DNA from: Candidatus Ozemobacteraceae bacterium
GTDB taxonomy: Bacteria; Muiribacteriota; Ozemobacteria; Ozemobacterales; Ozemobacteraceae
DNA: 64,000 nucleotides
Direction: 5' to 3'
Assembly: GCA_035373905.1 (NCBI GenBank)
Contig: DAOSOK010000002.1
Location: 1-64,000, forward strand
Under the pieces are notes generated by a model that searched no databases, was not told the origin of the DNA, and saw only the letters and a program-made list of their open reading frames with translations. This document shows, piece after piece, positions 16,477-26,165 of the stretch. The position numbers and the translations under genes were made by a program. The stretch's first letter is position 1. Each line of letters begins with the position of its first letter.

Positions 16477-19400
16477 GCCTGGTTGCGCTCCGTTACACTA
16501 TATAAAATACGATATATATTAAGTGGTTCTGATTTTCCCTTCACCTCGACGCTGCCGAGGCTCACGCAGGACTCTCCTTCCGGAAGCAGGGCACGGCAGG
16601 AGGCGGAAAGCACGACCCGGGGCCGGCCGGCGAGTTTGTCGGCGCAGGCCAGGAGACGGGCGGCGGTGTTGACCGCGTCGCCGATGACGGTGTGGTCGCG
16701 CCTCGGCCCCGAGCCGATGAACCCGCTGATGACCGGGCCGGCCGAGACCCCGACCGAGACGGGGAAGGGCAGGTGCAGACCGCCGGCGTCTCCCAGACGG
16801 CGCACGGCTTCCAGCAGACGAGCGGCGTTTTCCGCCTGGGGGCCGCCGCGGAAGACGACCAGCATCTTTTCGCCGATGACCTTGTCGACGTCTCCGCCGG
16901 CCCCGATGAAAAGATCGCACAGGAGGGTCGTCTGCGTCGTCAGGGCCTCGAACAGACTGTCCGTGGCCATCGATGCCATGAAGCCCTGGAACCCCGGGAC
17001 GCCTGTCATCGCGATGACCGCGTCGATGCGTTCTCCGTCGGCTCCTGCCGAGGGCTCCTCCCCGGATGCCCCTGTCACGGCAGATTTGCGGGCTTCGCTC
17101 GACATCATGGTCCTGATGAGCTCGCGTTCCTGCAGACTGCGGGCCATCCGGTCGAACGAGCGCTGCAGGTCGCCGATTTCGTCGGTCCTGTAGCTGCCAA
17201 TGCGCGTTTCGAATCTGCCCGCCGCCAGTTCCTTCATGCCGGCTTCGAGCCCACGGATGGGGGCGATCAGGTCGACGGCGGAACGCCAGGCCAGAAGAAG
17301 GGTCGCGAGTATGCCTGCCGCCAGCCAGAGAAACAGCCCCCTCTGAACGCTGTGTGTGGCGGCCAGGATGGGGAGTTCCGATGCGGCGGCGGCGAGAAAC
17401 ACCCTCGGATTATACACGCCGGGGCGGGCCTCGACCAGGAAGCTGAACGCGCCGTTGCCGGTCCGGAAACTCATCGGCGTGTTCCCGGCCTGCGTCCACC
17501 TCGCGATCCCGGCGATCGGCGTGAACATGCCGCCGATATCGGGCCTGATCATGGCTGCGCAGTTCTGCAACGGGCAGCCGAACAGTGCGAATCGCGACGG
17601 ATTGTCTCGGATGATGTCCTGGAGGGCATCCTGTTCCATGCGCGAAGCGTTGTATGTGATCGAGATGAAGCCGCGAGGCCGCTCGACGTCGGGCAGAAGG
17701 AGGTTCGAGATGCCGTAGACGCCGTTCCCGCCGGGCAGAAGAATGTGTACGAGGGGCGAATAGAGGAATGGATAGGAAATGTCGGAGATGAAGACCGACC
17801 TGAAGATCGAGAAGCCGATGTCGATCGCCATCTCCTTTTTGACGGCGTTTCCGAGCGGCTCCGCGCTGACCGACCGTGCGGGGGCGTCGCCGATCGAGTC
17901 GAAGAGAAGGTCGGCGATGCTCGAGAGATAGAAGATGAACCCGGTGTTTGCCGGCTCGTCAGCGGCCCCTTCCCGGATATAAAATTTCCATCCTCCGGGC
18001 GCCGCGAGAATGATCTGGTTTATGTAATAGGGAATGGGCCCGCGATGCGAAGCGTTCTTGATCGCGGCGAGCAGCCTCGTGAGAGAAGAGGCACCGCCGG
18101 ATGGCGTCGTGCCGGCGAACGCGGTTTCGCTTGCCGGGGAGCCGGCGGCCTTCGGGGGAGGGGCATGCCCGTATTTCTGGATTGCCCGCATGATGCCCGG
18201 ATGGGTGCCCAGCCGCTCGATGCGGTCCCAGACGAAAGGATACCGGAGTTGATGGAGGCGGTCGACCTCGTCGAGCTGCTGGACGAGGTCGAACCGCTCG
18301 TTCCGCGTGCGGATATGGAGGTCTTCCGCCGAAAACCTCGCCGTTCCGGCGAGAATGGCCGCGAAGGGGAGGAGCGCCGCCGCGAGGAATCCAGTCAGAA
18401 GCTGGCTGAAGAGGGACTTCGCGAGGCCGCCGCCCCGGAAGATCGTCCGGTACCAGACGCCGGCGCCAGCCAGATACAGCAGGAGCAACGCGGCCGCGAC
18501 CGGCGGTCGCCGGGTGAAATCCTCTGCCGGCGAGGGCAGGGGAGTGGCGAGCGTGAACGTGAGCGGCTTGCCGGAAACGACCGTTTCGTTCCTGGAGACG
18601 ACGTACCGCGCGCCTCTGTTTTCGATGAGGCCGGAGGCCGATTCCGAGAGGCCGAGCGGGAAGTGAGGGGAGAAAATGGTGGAGGGAGCCGACGCTCCGT
18701 CGGCCGCGGGACGGCTGTCGATCCTGACTTCCATTCCGTCCGCGTTCAGGAGTTTGAGGAGGGTCCGCAGAGGAACCTCGTCTCCGGCATGTCGCGGAAA
18801 GACCGCCAGCAGATAGCCGGCGACGGGGCGATAGCGGGTTCTCCGCGGTGAAAGTGACAGCGCCGATGTGGCGATATCCGCTTCGCGGATCTCGAAGGGG
18901 CGCAGAAGCGGTCGCCAGTAAAACCAGGTGTTCTGGCCGTTTCGCATGGCGGGAACGGCCTCGTTCAGCATGTTCGCCTCAAGGCGGCCGAGGCCGACAT
19001 GCTTGCCGACGAGGGCGGGAATCCCGGAGGCTACGGAAGGCATGCTTTGGATCGAGGTTCCATCGAAGTTGCAGGCCCCCTTCGCGAGCAGGTCGCGCAG
19101 AAAAGCGGCCGGCGTCGTTTCGTCGGAGCCTGTGCAGAAAACGAGAGGCCAGGAGGCGGGCGGGGCCTCGGGCCGGCGGTACAGGACCGCGGCGAGCGTC
19201 GGACGGAACTCCAGCGATGCCAGCTCCGACACCGCTTCCCTGCAGGCGGCAAGGCGTGTCTCCTCGCCCCGGTCCGGATCGCTTTCCAGGAACGTGACGG
19301 CCAGTCTGTCGCATAGCTGGTCGAGCCGGTCTTCGATCATGTGAATCACCGGGTTCGTCACCCGAAGTTTCAGCATCGCCGTTTCGTGTGTCTCGAGCGC

Positions 19401-22400
19401 TTCCCGCACGATTCGCCCGGTCGTGCCGTTCAGCCGTGAGTCCGTCGCAACGAACAGGGAGACGAACGGAAGGGCCAGGAACAGCAGTCCCGGCAGAAAT
19501 GCGAACGCCCATTTCCAGCGAACGTCCTCATCGGGGCGCGGGGGGACTATGTTCGCGGAAATCGGATCCCCGGGGGAGGATGACGGCGTGCCGGCGTTTT
19601 CATTCGGAGCGTCCGGAGCGTCGTCTGCGGGTGAACGTAGATGATCTGATATTGAAACATCGGGAAGGGCGATGGCCACGGCCGACGACTCGTGGCCGGG
19701 GATCGGCAGGGCGCGGGGGGCATATTCGCCGAGGAAGGGCGCCAATGCAGCGTCGACGGCGATCGGATGCTTCGGCACCAGCTTGGTTAGCGCCTCGAGT
19801 TCGGCGGCCCGTCCGATCGCGGGGCCGAGAAGGGCAAAGTCGAGACGAGTGGACGGGTGGCCGATCGCCCCGCTGAGAAGGCGGCCGCCGGCGATGCCGA
19901 TTCCCGCCTGGTAGGTGAACATTCCGGCGGCCCGTCGTTCGCGGTTGATCGAAGCCATGGCGCCGAGCATCGCCTGGCCGGCCCGTATGGCGCGGATGAC
20001 GGCGGGCGAACCGTCCGGCGACTCGATGAAAACAGCCTGAATGGCGTCGCCGATGAACTTGTCGATACGGCCGCCCTCGGCCGCGATCAGAGGCGCCATC
20101 GCGGCGAAGTGCCGCTCGAGGAGACGCGTGATCTCCGTCGGGGGCTTGCTCTCACAGAGAGGGGTGAATCCCCGGATATCCGAGATGAGGATGATCCCCT
20201 CGAACGTGCCGGCCGAAAGAGCCATGCCCGGATCCGCGGCGCTTTCCAGCGTCGCAATCGCCTGGTCCGAGACGAGAGCCGCCAGCCGCCGGCGCTCGCG
20301 CAGGCCTTCGACCATGGTGCCGAATGCGGCGCTCAGACGGCCCAGTTCGTCCGGCCGCGGATCGGTGACGGAGACGGACAAATCGCCGCGTCCGACGTTC
20401 TCGAGTGCTTCCCGCAGGGCCAGGATCGGCCGGAGCATCCGGCGGGCCGTGATCCGGCCGGAAAGCAGCACGAGCACCATGCAGAAGACGGCGAGCATCG
20501 AGACCAGCATCCGCCGATACGATTCCTCGGCGAGGATCACGGCCGTATCAGCCGTGGCGGCGAAAACGAAGCCCGGAAAACCGAGGGAAGGCAGGGCGAT
20601 GCGGGCCGCTTCCGGCGTGATTTCGATGACCGGTCCGTTCCGCTGGGCGGCGCTTCTGGCAACGTTCCGCAAGTGATGGAACAGCGCCGCGGTTTCATGC
20701 CGGGTCGCCGGCGTGAGGCGCGTCATACGGCCGTGCCTGTGACGGTATGCCGCGAGCAGACTCCCGGGAGTGCGCAATTGCGCTTCGGCCAGGTTGTTCA
20801 GGATGATGCGGTTCGCGAGATCGTCGGCGTTCCAGGCGATGATGACCGCATAGGTGTCGATTCCGTCGACGGCGACGATGTCATACAGGATGTTGGCCCG
20901 CCGGGGACCGACGTGATAATTGAAGGGAATGGCCCTTGTCTGCTCGGCTTCGCTGGCGATCGAGTTGCCGGTCGCCCCGTCGTATCCGGCGATGAAAGCC
21001 CGGTCTTCCTCCGTCAGCGTGTCGGGACCGATGGCGCCCGGGCCGGCCTGCCTGACGCGGTTGTTCCTCAGAGACCGGAGAAGTCCGGTCCGGCAGAACC
21101 GCATCACGCCCTCCAGGGCGCTGAGGGGATACCCCCGGCTGGATGACGCGCGCATCGTCCCCTGGCTGTCCATCACGGCGACGAACATCAGCTGATTCTT
21201 TCCCTTTTCGTCGCGGAACTGGTTTCTGATCAGATCGAGAAGCCCCGGCGCATCCAGCCCGTGCTTCGCCATCTGTTCGCGGAGAAACGGTGCCTGGAGC
21301 ATCCGCAGGAACGACGTCTGGAAACTTCCGGAAAGCCGTTCCCTGGCTGAGTCGACCCCTTCGAGAGCGCTCCGGATGCGCGTGATGACGGCGTGGCGCT
21401 CGGTGTTCGCCGTTTCCTGGATGAACGCATGGCTTCCGATCAGCAGCAGGCTGATGGGGAGAAGGGCCGAAAGCGAGAACAGGGCCGAAAACCTGATGCC
21501 GAAGGGGAGCGCCGGCCAGACGCCGAGCAGCATGCCGCGCGTCACGAATAGCAGGAAGCCCCCGCAGACGAGGAGGTTCACGAGAAAAACCGGTTCGGGC
21601 ATGTTCGATTTGGGGATTTCCGGCTTCAGCAGAACCGCCATGTGCCTGCCGGTCGTCAGGTGTCGGGTGAACAGCCTGCCTTCGTTGAGGCGGATGTTGG
21701 ACGGTGTTCCGCGGATTTCCCAGTCCGATCTCTGGGCGTGGGGTCTCAGCCCCTGCCGCCATCGGCAAAAACTTTCTGACTTTGCGAGAGACTCCGGGAG
21801 AAGATCGGGAACGGCACTTCGGAGCGTCCGGATGAAGCCGGCCGGTGCTCCCCCGCGCCGATGATGCGCCCGAAGCGCCGAGGTGAGGCCGAACTTCGTC
21901 ACCGCGTCGAGGTCGCGGAATATCAAGAAAAATCCGCGCCGTCGGCCGTCCGGGAGCGTGATGCCGTTCCAGATCAGGAGGGCCGAGGTCCGTTCGTGGA
22001 TCATCCGGGTCGGGATGCCTCGCTGGTACATGGCGAGATGGGAGGCGCTCTGTCCCGTGCCGAACGCGGCCACCACAAGTTTTTCCGCCCGCCTGAGAGC
22101 CTGGGGCGAAAGCCGCGCGTTCATCGAGTAGTGGGCGAGGCAGGCGAACGCCGTCGAAAGGACGCGGGGAGGGACCTTGACCGAGGACGAGGCGAGCGTC
22201 ACACGCGGAGGCCTGTCGCCGGCATCGGGAGCGTCGTCCTCGAATACCCACAGATCGTGCGGAACGCTGAGGCCCGCCGCCCATGTCGCCGGTGGAAATG
22301 GGGACGGCAGTGGTGTCGGCCGTGACATCAGGGCCCGGAGGGCGGCGGCCGACCGTTCGAGATACGGTGCGGCGACTGCGCTGTTGGTCAGGGTCTCGAG

Positions 22401-22712
22401 TTCCCGCCGGGCGTCGCTTTCCAGATTTCGCTCCTGCCATGTCCGTTGTCGGGCCGCGAGAAACGACAGCCCGGCATTGATCGAGGCGAACGGCAGCGCC
22501 AGCAGCAGCAGGAGCAGCAGCGTGCCCGAAAGAGGAATGCGGGATCGCGGCGTTCCCGGTGACGGAACGGCGGCGTCTTTGACAGCGATAATATGAGTAG
22601 ATATATTATTATCGTTCACGAAAAAATCGTCATGGCGATGGAATTTCCGACCGGTTCGGAGTATATCAGAACCTCGAACGTCGTTCGCATCCCATTCCCT
22701 TCCGAAAGTCAC
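16473..22712 (-). CDS. Giant tandem class III adenylyl cyclase, two membrane halves
   Basis: The 2079-aa protein has two halves, each with transmembrane segments, an extracytoplasmic sensor-like region, a HAMP-like linker (RRMLRPILALREALENVGRG; LIAPIRGLEAGMKELAAGRF) and a cyclase domain. Domain 1 (about residues 835-960) keeps both metal-binding Asp positions (ILISDIRGFT and KFIGDAIQAVF) but lacks the catalytic Asn/Arg (GPAIGRAAELE). Domain 2 (about 1900-2060) lacks the metal Asp (IAMTGVPGFQGF; IGEKMLVVF) but keeps Lys (DVDKVIGE), Asp (DHTVIGD) and Asn/Arg (GDAVNTAARL). One composite active site in cis, as in mammalian C1/C2 enzymes, is inferred. Product cAMP is likelier than cGMP because of Lys/Asp. 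The N-terminal start is uncertain, with no good ribosome site. The stop overlaps ppsR. Confidence 0.9.
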   Translation of the reverse strand: MTFGREWDANDVRGSDILRTGRKFHRHDDFFVNDNNISTHIIAVKDAAVPSPGTPRSRIPLSGTLLLLLLLALPFASINAGLSFLAARQRTWQERNLESDARRELETLTNSAVAAPYLERSAAALRALMSRPTPLPSPFPPATWAAGLSVPHDLWVFEDDAPDAGDRPPRVTLASSSVKVPPRVLSTAFACLAHYSMNARLSPQALRRAEKLVVAAFGTGQSASHLAMYQRGIPTRMIHERTSALLIWNGITLPDGRRRGFFLIFRDLDAVTKFGLTSALRAHHRRGGAPAGFIRTLRSAVPDLLPESLAKSESFCRWRQGLRPHAQRSDWEIRGTPSNIRLNEGRLFTRHLTTGRHMAVLLKPEIPKSNMPEPVFLVNLLVCGGFLLFVTRGMLLGVWPALPFGIRFSALFSLSALLPISLLLIGSHAFIQETANTERHAVITRIRSALEGVDSARERLSGSFQTSFLRMLQAPFLREQMAKHGLDAPGLLDLIRNQFRDEKGKNQLMFVAVMDSQGTMRASSSRGYPLSALEGVMRFCRTGLLRSLRNNRVRQAGPGAIGPDTLTEEDRAFIAGYDGATGNSIASEAEQTRAIPFNYHVGPRRANILYDIVAVDGIDTYAVIIAWNADDLANRIILNNLAEAQLRTPGSLLAAYRHRHGRMTRLTPATRHETAALFHHLRNVARSAAQRNGPVIEITPEAARIALPSLGFPGFVFAATADTAVILAEESYRRMLVSMLAVFCMVLVLLSGRITARRMLRPILALREALENVGRGDLSVSVTDPRPDELGRLSAAFGTMVEGLRERRRLAALVSDQAIATLESAADPGMALSAGTFEGIILISDIRGFTPLCESKPPTEITRLLERHFAAMAPLIAAEGGRIDKFIGDAIQAVFIESPDGSPAVIRAIRAGQAMLGAMASINRERRAAGMFTYQAGIGIAGGRLLSGAIGHPSTRLDFALLGPAIGRAAELEALTKLVPKHPIAVDAALAPFLGEYAPRALPIPGHESSAVAIALPDVSISDHLRSPADDAPDAPNENAGTPSSSPGDPISANIVPPRPDEDVRWKWAFAFLPGLLFLALPFVSLFVATDSRLNGTTGRIVREALETHETAMLKLRVTNPVIHMIEDRLDQLCDRLAVTFLESDPDRGEETRLAACREAVSELASLEFRPTLAAVLYRRPEAPPASWPLVFCTGSDETTPAAFLRDLLAKGACNFDGTSIQSMPSVASGIPALVGKHVGLGRLEANMLNEAVPAMRNGQNTWFYWRPLLRPFEIREADIATSALSLSPRRTRYRPVAGYLLAVFPRHAGDEVPLRTLLKLLNADGMEVRIDSRPAADGASAPSTIFSPHFPLGLSESASGLIENRGARYVVSRNETVVSGKPLTFTLATPLPSPAEDFTRRPPVAAALLLLYLAGAGVWYRTIFRGGGLAKSLFSQLLTGFLAAALLPFAAILAGTARFSAEDLHIRTRNERFDLVQQLDEVDRLHQLRYPFVWDRIERLGTHPGIMRAIQKYGHAPPPKAAGSPASETAFAGTTPSGGASSLTRLLAAIKNASHRGPIPYYINQIILAAPGGWKFYIREGAADEPANTGFIFYLSSIADLLFDSIGDAPARSVSAEPLGNAVKKEMAIDIGFSIFRSVFISDISYPFLYSPLVHILLPGGNGVYGISNLLLPDVERPRGFISITYNASRMEQDALQDIIRDNPSRFALFGCPLQNCAAMIRPDIGGMFTPIAGIARWTQAGNTPMSFRTGNGAFSFLVEARPGVYNPRVFLAAAASELPILAATHSVQRGLFLWLAAGILATLLLAWRSAVDLIAPIRGLEAGMKELAAGRFETRIGSYRTDEIGDLQRSFDRMARSLQERELIRTMMSSEARKSAVTGASGEEPSAGADGERIDAVIAMTGVPGFQGFMASMATDSLFEALTTQTTLLCDLFIGAGGDVDKVIGEKMLVVFRGGPQAENAARLLEAVRRLGDAGGLHLPFPVSVGVSAGPVISGFIGSGPRRDHTVIGDAVNTAARLLACADKLAGRPRVVLSASCRALLPEGESCVSLGSVEVKGKSEPLNIYRILYSVTERNQA

Positions 22713-22720
22713 CGCATCGC

Positions 22721-23674
22721 ATGATCGATCTTCACCGCAACCGCTTCGTGTCGGCGCATACGGCCGGTCTTTTTCTCGTCATCGTCGCGGCGACCCTCTG
22801 GAGCTTCGCCGGCGTAGCCGTCAAGCGACTTCCGGGGCTCGACCCGCTTGCAATCACCGGCTGGCGCAGCGTATTTGCGCTTCCGGTCATCCTTGCCGTC
22901 TGGGCGAACTGCGGCGTCGCCGTCAGGCCCGGCACGCGGAGGGTGATGTTCGGCTCGGCCCTGTCGTATGCCGCGATGGTGATGTTATTTATCTCCGCGA
23001 CTCGCATGACGACTGCCGCAAACGCGATCGTTCTGCAATATACGGCCCCGCTGTGGGTGGCCGTGTTTTCGCGGCTGGTTCTCGGCGAAATCGTCACGCG
23101 CCGGGAGTGGCTGATGATGGCGGCCTGTCTGGTCGGCATGGCTTTTTTCTTTCTCGATCGACTCAGCCTCGAAGGTCGGCTCGGCATCGTCTACGCCATC
23201 GTCTCGGGAATGGCCTGCGGGCTGAACACCCTCTTCCTTCGCCGGCTCTCGCGTGAAACCGTCCCCGAGCCCGCGGACGCCGCGGACGTTCCGGAACGTC
23301 CCGTGCGAACGGGCGACGGCTGGGCTGGCATTCCCGCGCTCGCCGCGGGAAACATCTTCGTCATTCTCTTCAGCTCGGCGTCCATGGCGCGTGATATCCC
23401 CGCCGATATGACGGAGTGGGCGATCATCTCCGCTCTCGGGGTGTTCCAACTGGCTCTCCCGTATGTGATCTTCCTCGTCGGCATCCGGTACGTGACGGCC
23501 GTCGAAAGCATCCTGTTCGCGATGCTCGAGGCGATCCTCAATCCGCTCTGGGCTGGCTTGGGGGCAGGGGAATGGCCGTCCGGGAACGCCGTTCTCGGCG
23601 CCGGTCTCATCCTCGGCTCGATGGCCGTCTACGGGATCGTTCGTGCGAATAGCCGCATTCCGGACAAAAGGTAA
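22721..23674 (+). CDS. EamA/DMT-family transporter
   Basis: The 317-aa protein has ten predicted transmembrane helices in two EamA repeats (LFLVIVAATLWSFAGVAVKR at the start of repeat 1; AAGNIFVILFSSASMA at repeat 2), with ITGWRSVFALP and ALEAILNPLWAGLGAGEWPS as typical signatures. Such carriers export or import amino acids, sugars or other metabolites; the substrate is unknown. It diverges from the cyclase gene with only 8 nt between start codons, so their promoters must overlap the opposite genes. A loop of about 20 charged residues separates the two repeats. Confidence 0.88.
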   Translation: MIDLHRNRFVSAHTAGLFLVIVAATLWSFAGVAVKRLPGLDPLAITGWRSVFALPVILAVWANCGVAVRPGTRRVMFGSALSYAAMVMLFISATRMTTAANAIVLQYTAPLWVAVFSRLVLGEIVTRREWLMMAACLVGMAFFFLDRLSLEGRLGIVYAIVSGMACGLNTLFLRRLSRETVPEPADAADVPERPVRTGDGWAGIPALAAGNIFVILFSSASMARDIPADMTEWAIISALGVFQLALPYVIFLVGIRYVTAVESILFAMLEAILNPLWAGLGAGEWPSGNAVLGAGLILGSMAVYGIVRANSRIPDKR

Positions 23675-23706
23675 GGGCGGGAATCGCCGGATTCCCGCCC
23701 TGAAAA
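23675..23706 (+). terminator. Hairpin terminator after the transporter
   Basis: An 11-bp perfect GC-rich stem (GGGCGGGAATC with its complement, loop GCCG) lies directly after the TAA stop at 23672-23674, followed by TGAAAA. In the other direction TTTTCA precedes it, so it can serve the convergent small gene as well. Confidence 0.75.
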
Positions 23707-23717
23707 CTCGCTTTCGG

Positions 23718-23915
23718 TCAGGCTTTCATGTCGAGGATCGTACCGAGCATCTCGTCCTTGGCCTTGATCAGCTTGCTCGCCATTTTGACGCCGTTCTCGG
23801 ACTGCATGAGATCCGTCATGCCCTTCACCGGATCGGCGTTCATGGTGCCGGCCGCGGAATCGGCTCTGGCGATCGATTCCCTGAGGAGATTCGGGGTGCC
23901 GTTCGTGATTCTCAT
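23718..23915 (-). CDS. Small flagellar rod/hook-like protein (65 aa)
   Basis: ATG at 23915 has GGGAG 6 nt upstream; a TTG two codons earlier is less likely. The C-terminal half, DLMQSENGVKMASKLIKAKD followed by EMLGTILDMKA, resembles the D0 helix that ends axial flagellar proteins such as FlgC and FlgG, and the N terminus is helical. At 65 aa it is less than half the size of a normal rod protein, and no other flagellar gene is near. The similarity is by eye. It could be a small motility-associated protein of the YjfB type or an unrelated helical peptide. Confidence 0.6.
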   Translation of the reverse strand: MRITNGTPNLLRESIARADSAAGTMNADPVKGMTDLMQSENGVKMASKLIKAKDEMLGTILDMKA

Positions 23916-23981
23916 GTGCAACTCCCTTCGATGTCCTTCACCATAAGTATAACCCCGAACCGCCCCTTTGCCAAATGAAGG

Positions 23982-25679
23982 TCATTCGCGATTTTTGGCG
24001 AAGTAGCGAAGGAGGGACTGCGTAGAGCAATCGTGATGGAACAAGTCGGGCTCCTGGCCCGCGATGAACTCCTCTTCCTCGTTCAGAATCGTCTTCGCCA
24101 GCACCTTCCCCAGCTCGACGCCCCACTGGTCGAAGCTGTCGATGCGCCAGATGATGCCCTGCGTGAAGATCTTCATCTCGTACATCGAGACGAGGATGCC
24201 GAGCACGCGCGGCGTCAGTTTCTTTACGAGAATCGAGTTGGTGGGCCGGTTTCCGGGGAAGACCTTGTGCGGAACCAACATTTCAAGCTGTGTTTCGGAT
24301 ACTGAGCCGTTGAGTTCGGCCCGGACTTCGTCTTCGGTCTTGCCCTTCATCAGGGCTTCGGTCTGGGCGAAGAAGTTGGCCATCAGCTTGAGATGATGGT
24401 CGCCGATCGGGTTCTGGGAATTGACGCAGCCGATGAAGTCGCATGGAATCAGCTTTGTTCCCTGGTGGATCAGCTGGTAGAAGGCGTGCTGGCCGTTCGT
24501 TCCGGGCTCGCCCCAGATGATCGGCCCGGTCTGGTACTCGATGGGATTGCCCTCGCGGTCGACGCGCTTGCCGTTGCTTTCCATATCGCCCTGCTGGAAA
24601 TACGCGGCGAAGCGGCTCAGATACTGGTCGTAGGGCAGAATCGCATGGGACTCGGCGCCGAAGAAATTGTTGTACCAGATGCCCAGCAGGGCCAGGATCA
24701 TCGGGATGTTCTTCTCGGGCGGCGCCTCCATGAAGTGCCGGTCCATCGCATGCGCGCCCTCGAGAATCTCGACGAAGCGGTCGAATCCGATGGCGCAGGC
24801 GATCGGCAGACCGATGGCCGATGTGAACGAATACCGTCCGCCGACCCAGTCCCAGAACTCGAACATGTTGGACGGGTCGATGCCGAACTGCTCCACCAGC
24901 TTCCCGTTCGTCGAAAGGGCCACGAAATGGTTCCGCACGGCCTTCTCGTCGGAAAGCGCGGCGAGCAGCCACCGGCGCGCCGTGTGGGCGTTGGTCATCG
25001 TTTCCTGCGTGGTGAACGTTTTCGATGCGACGACGAACAGCGTCTCGGCCGGGTCGAGATCGCGCGTCTTCTCGTAGAAGTCCGTCCCGTCGACGTTCGA
25101 CACGAACCGAACGGCCGGCCCCCCCTTTGCATACGGCTTGAGCGCCTCACAGACCATCACGGGCCCGAGATCGGAGCCTCCGATGCCGATGTTGACGACG
25201 GTCTTGATGGGTTTCCCCGTGTAACCGCGCCATTCGCCCGATCGCAGCCGCTCGGTGAACAGACGCATCCGTTCGAGAACGGCGTTGACCGCCGGCATCA
25301 CATCCTCGCCGTCAACGAAAATGGGCGTGTTCGAACGGTTGCGAAGCGCGATGTGAAGAACCGCGCGGCCCTCGGTCCAGTTGATGCGGTCGCCGCGATA
25401 CATCGATTTGGCCGCATCCTTCACCCCTGAGGCCTTCGCGAGGGCGATCAGAAGCGGCATCGTCGAGTCGGTGATCCGGTTCTTCGAGTAGTCGACGAGG
25501 ATGTCCTCGAACTCGACGCTGTATTTCGCGAACCGGTCCGGATCCTGTGAGAACAGGTCGCGCATGTGCATGTGGCGGACATTCTGGTGATGATCCTTGA
25601 GGGCGCGCCATTCCGGGCTGCGGGTGAGGGGAGACCCGCTGCGGATCAACTTGTCCATCGGTGTTTCGAAAGGAAGCAT
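23982..25679 (-). CDS. pgi: Glucose-6-phosphate isomerase
   Basis: ATG at 25679 with AGGAGG 6 nt upstream gives 565 aa, a full-length bacterial/eukaryotic-type PGI. Signatures include GIGGSDLGPVMVCEALKPY, the SIS region with VVASKTFTTQETMTNA, FEFWDWVGGRYSFTSAIGLP, the catalytic Glu region GEPGTNGQHAFYQLIHQGTK and the C-terminal Lys in QWGVELGKVLA. It links glycolysis with the oxidative pentose phosphate operon at 57.4-60.6 kb. It is monocistronic between convergent and divergent neighbours. Confidence 0.97.
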   Translation of the reverse strand: MLPFETPMDKLIRSGSPLTRSPEWRALKDHHQNVRHMHMRDLFSQDPDRFAKYSVEFEDILVDYSKNRITDSTMPLLIALAKASGVKDAAKSMYRGDRINWTEGRAVLHIALRNRSNTPIFVDGEDVMPAVNAVLERMRLFTERLRSGEWRGYTGKPIKTVVNIGIGGSDLGPVMVCEALKPYAKGGPAVRFVSNVDGTDFYEKTRDLDPAETLFVVASKTFTTQETMTNAHTARRWLLAALSDEKAVRNHFVALSTNGKLVEQFGIDPSNMFEFWDWVGGRYSFTSAIGLPIACAIGFDRFVEILEGAHAMDRHFMEAPPEKNIPMILALLGIWYNNFFGAESHAILPYDQYLSRFAAYFQQGDMESNGKRVDREGNPIEYQTGPIIWGEPGTNGQHAFYQLIHQGTKLIPCDFIGCVNSQNPIGDHHLKLMANFFAQTEALMKGKTEDEVRAELNGSVSETQLEMLVPHKVFPGNRPTNSILVKKLTPRVLGILVSMYEMKIFTQGIIWRIDSFDQWGVELGKVLAKTILNEEEEFIAGQEPDLFHHDCSTQSLLRYFAKNRE

Positions 25680-25817
25680 GTTGTCCTCCTGCTGTGACGT
25701 TCGTCGGGCGAAATCAATCGACGTCAATCTACTCCATCAGTCGTCCGAGGGCAATATGCCAAACGGCTTCGGGATATGCGATACTTGATCATCACCAATC
25801 GTTCAGAGGAGGAGAGT

Positions 25818-26165
25818 ATGCCCTTTCTTCGCTTGACCAGTTCCGCTCCCGAAACGCCCGCGAAGGCCGCCGCGCTCGCCGAAGAGCTTTCGCAGGCCGT
25901 TTCCCGCCTGCTCGGGAAGCCCGAGACCTACGTCATGATCTCGGTCGAGAAAGCCGAGATGCGCATGTCCGGAACCGACGAACCGGCGGCGTTCGTCGAT
26001 CTGCGCAGCATCGGCGGCTTTTCGACGCAGAAGAACAAGGCCATCAGCGAAGCGGTTTCGGCGATCGTGAACAAGCACCTCGGCATTTCCGGAAGCCGGA
26101 TTTTTCTCAATTTCACGGATATTCCGGCGTCTTCCTGGGGCTGGAACGGCGGCACCTTCGGGTGA
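25818..26165 (+). CDS. MIF-like tautomerase (macrophage migration inhibitory factor family)
   Basis: ATG at 25818 is preceded by GAGGAGGAG, and removal of Met exposes the catalytic Pro1 of the family (MPFLRLTSS). The 115-aa protein also has the conserved VDLRSIGGFS, N-x-x-IS and the C-terminal LGISGSRIFLNFTDIPASSW and GWNGGTF. It is thus closer to MIF/D-dopachrome tautomerase than to the short 4-oxalocrotonate tautomerases. Members form trimers with keto-enol tautomerase activity. Bacterial copies are scattered, and the natural substrate is unknown. It is a single gene between pgi and the nitrilase gene. Confidence 0.92.
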   Translation: MPFLRLTSSAPETPAKAAALAEELSQAVSRLLGKPETYVMISVEKAEMRMSGTDEPAAFVDLRSIGGFSTQKNKAISEAVSAIVNKHLGISGSRIFLNFTDIPASSWGWNGGTFG

